Of a stretch of 7,769 nucleotides of DNA, positions 7,304 to 7,769 are shown one piece after another. Numbering within the stretch: position 1 is the stretch's first letter; the number at the start of each line of letters is the position of its first letter. Below the pieces are notes generated by a model that worked only from the letters and a program-made list of their open reading frames with translations, made no database searches and had not been told where the DNA came from. The DNA lies in contig JADGRM010000098.1 of assembly GCA_017880945.1 (NCBI GenBank), forward strand, positions 1-7,769, read 5' to 3'. A program made the position numbers and the translations under genes. This DNA is from Gallionella sp. GTDB taxonomy: Bacteria > Pseudomonadota > Gammaproteobacteria > Burkholderiales > Gallionellaceae.

Positions 7304-7465
7304 TCAACTTCCATTGTTCGTAGGTGATGCAGGTTCAACGATCTCAAGCACATGCGGCATCCCATCCTGAGGGTACTGGACCACGCAGCTAATCATCTTC
7401 CCTACCCAAGACATTCTCTGTGCGCTAGCACACAGATAGATACTCCAGTGGTCCCGTACGTGCAT
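7304..7465 (-). CDS. Doubtful 53-codon ORF, unrecognised
   Basis: Minus-strand frame from ATG at 7465 to TGA at 7304, beginning MHVRDHWSIYLC and ending EIVEPASPTNNGS. AGG lies shortly before the ATG, a weak ribosome binding site; internal ATGs at 7414 and 7396 are alternatives. The next ORF starts 2 bp after its stop, as in a tightly packed operon. Its composition is balanced, but a frame of this length can occur by chance. It overlaps an equally unconvincing plus-strand frame (7352-7549). No family is recognised. Confidence 0.22.
   Translation of the reverse strand: MHVRDHWSIYLCASAQRMSWVGKMISCVVQYPQDGMPHVLEIVEPASPTNNGS
7417..7436. promoter_or_regulatory. 20-bp near-perfect dyad, CRP-like spacing
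   Basis: TCTGTG and CACAGA arms flank the self-complementary centre GCTAGC, with one mismatched pair (C7423/A7430). The core TGTG-N8-CACA (7419-7434) has the spacing of a CRP/FNR-superfamily operator, though it lacks the A/T of the TGTGA-N6-TCACA consensus. It lies about 250 bp before the plus-strand gene, and inside the 53-codon ORF if that is real. Confidence 0.4.
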
Positions 7466-7474
7466 GACCTGCTT

Positions 7475-7495
7475 AATTGCGTTAAACTCGCAATT
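7475..7495. promoter_or_regulatory. Inverted repeat AATTGCG-N7-CGCAATT
   Basis: Perfect 7-bp arms at 7475-7481 and 7489-7495 around TTAAACT. The spacing is one typical of dimeric repressor operators. It lies about 190 bp upstream of the Bax-inhibitor gene. A hairpin is also possible, but the stem is AT-rich and no long U-run follows. Confidence 0.4.
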
Positions 7496-7517
7496 TGTTT
7501 ATGTTATTTGCCTATCA

Positions 7518-7555
7518 CATCAAGTCTGAAGACTGGGCATCAAGACTGAAGTCAG
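7518..7555. repeat. Two-copy direct repeat, 20-bp period, each copy a small dyad
   Basis: CATCAAGTCTGAAGACTG (7518-7535) and CATCAAGACTGAAGTCAG (7538-7555) match at 15 of 18 positions, and their starts are 20 bp apart, about two helical turns. Each copy contains its own short inverted repeat (AGTCT-GA-AGACT; GACT-GA-AGTC). This arrangement suits two side-by-side dimer sites. It ends 130 bp before the plus-strand gene. Confidence 0.5.
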
Positions 7556-7685
7556 AAAGTGTGCATTACGAATGCCTTGTTCCCGCCAGATAATCCCCTG
7601 CTGGATACACGATTGAAACTTTAACCGTACTTCACTAGTCTTACATCTGTTGTTGAGTTAACGCATAACCTTTAGGAGGCCACAC

Positions 7686-7769
7686 ATGGAACACGAATAT
7701 CTACCCGCAACGCAAATCGGCGCAATCGCAACCACGCAAAACAAGGTGCTGCGCAACACTTACATGATG
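7686..7769 (+). CDS. Bax-inhibitor-1/YccA-family membrane protein, partial (5' end only)
   Basis: The first 28 codons of a gene running off the right edge, starting ATG at 7686 with a strong TTTAGGAGG 6 nt upstream. The sequence opens MEHEYLPATQIGAIATTQNK and continues VLRNTYMM. The NKVLRNTYM segment just before the first membrane helix is characteristic of bacterial Bax-inhibitor-1 (YccA/YbhL-like) proteins, seven-helix inner-membrane proteins. E. coli YccA interacts with and modulates the FtsH protease. It is the only confident plus-strand gene in the window and is divergent from the stress block. The membrane part itself is not visible, so the call rests on this short N-terminal match. Confidence 0.85.
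   Translation, partial: MEHEYLPATQIGAIATTQNKVLRNTYMM

Larger units (their letters stand above)
6949..7685. other. Divergent intergenic region, about 740 bp, no confident gene
   Basis: This region separates the minus-strand block from the plus-strand Bax-inhibitor gene and should hold promoters for both directions. It contains two doubtful minus-strand small ORFs, two dyads and one direct repeat, listed separately. The longest open frames on the two strands overlap one another and neither has family-like sequence. I could not pick out a strong sigma-70 promoter; TTGAAA at 7613-7618 with a poor -10 match (TAGTCT, 17-bp spacing) is the best candidate for the plus-strand gene. Confidence 0.5.

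Noticed and set aside
7352..7549. 65-residue plus-strand frame before the Bax-inhibitor gene
   Set aside because: There is no ribosome binding site, it runs through several dyads, and it has no recognisable sequence.
7517..7556. CRISPR-like repeat
   Set aside because: There are only two imperfect 18-bp copies with a 2-bp gap and no spacers, so it cannot be a CRISPR array.

Overview
The window looks like a stretch of a betaproteobacterial chromosome, most plausibly a Nitrosomonadales-type environmental organism. That placement rests on moderate GC content, the GroEL, CFA-synthase and cold-shock protein sequences, AGGAG-type ribosome binding sites, and a BCAM0308-type protein. It is inferred from protein character only; no rRNA or other strong marker is present. 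Nine of the ten confident genes lie on the minus strand, and they read as a general-stress or dormancy block. There is no sign of phage, IS elements, CRISPR or tRNA.

Layout, in minus-strand transcription order (right to left): a small SAP/Rho-N-like four-cysteine protein (6706-6948); a CspA-family cold-shock protein (6402-6605) whose leader contains a terminator-like hairpin; a secreted Gln/Thr- and Gly/Met/Pro-repeat protein (5933-6346); a 220-bp gap with a perfect 9-bp-arm palindrome; a GroEL paralogue without a neighbouring groES (4093-5712); a zinc-ribbon BCAM0308-like protein (3522-4025); then, after a possible terminator, a cyclopropane-fatty-acid-synthase-type methyltransferase (1999-3333). 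The methyltransferase overlaps by 14 bp a geranylgeranyl-reductase-type flavoprotein (897-2012). A two-CBS-domain protein (390-839) and the start of an HPF/RaiA-type ribosome hibernation factor (1-364, running off the left edge) follow. On the plus strand at the right edge a Bax-inhibitor-1/YccA-family membrane protein begins (7686 onward). The roughly 740 bp before it hold several dyads, a 20-bp-period direct repeat and two doubtful small ORFs.

Taken together the genes cover protein folding (GroEL), RNA structure (Csp), ribosome hibernation (HPF), membrane lipid modification (CFA synthase plus flavoprotein), energy-nucleotide sensing (CBS) and membrane-protease control (YccA family). This resembles the gene content of low-oxygen or stationary-phase survival loci such as the Burkholderia cenocepacia lxa region. 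That comparison is from memory and is an inference. The most unusual points are the replacement of the conserved nucleotide-pocket aspartate D52 by serine in this GroEL, and the overlapping methyltransferase-flavoprotein pair, which could make a modified branched fatty acid. The attenuator-like hairpin 16 nt before the csp start codon also stands out.
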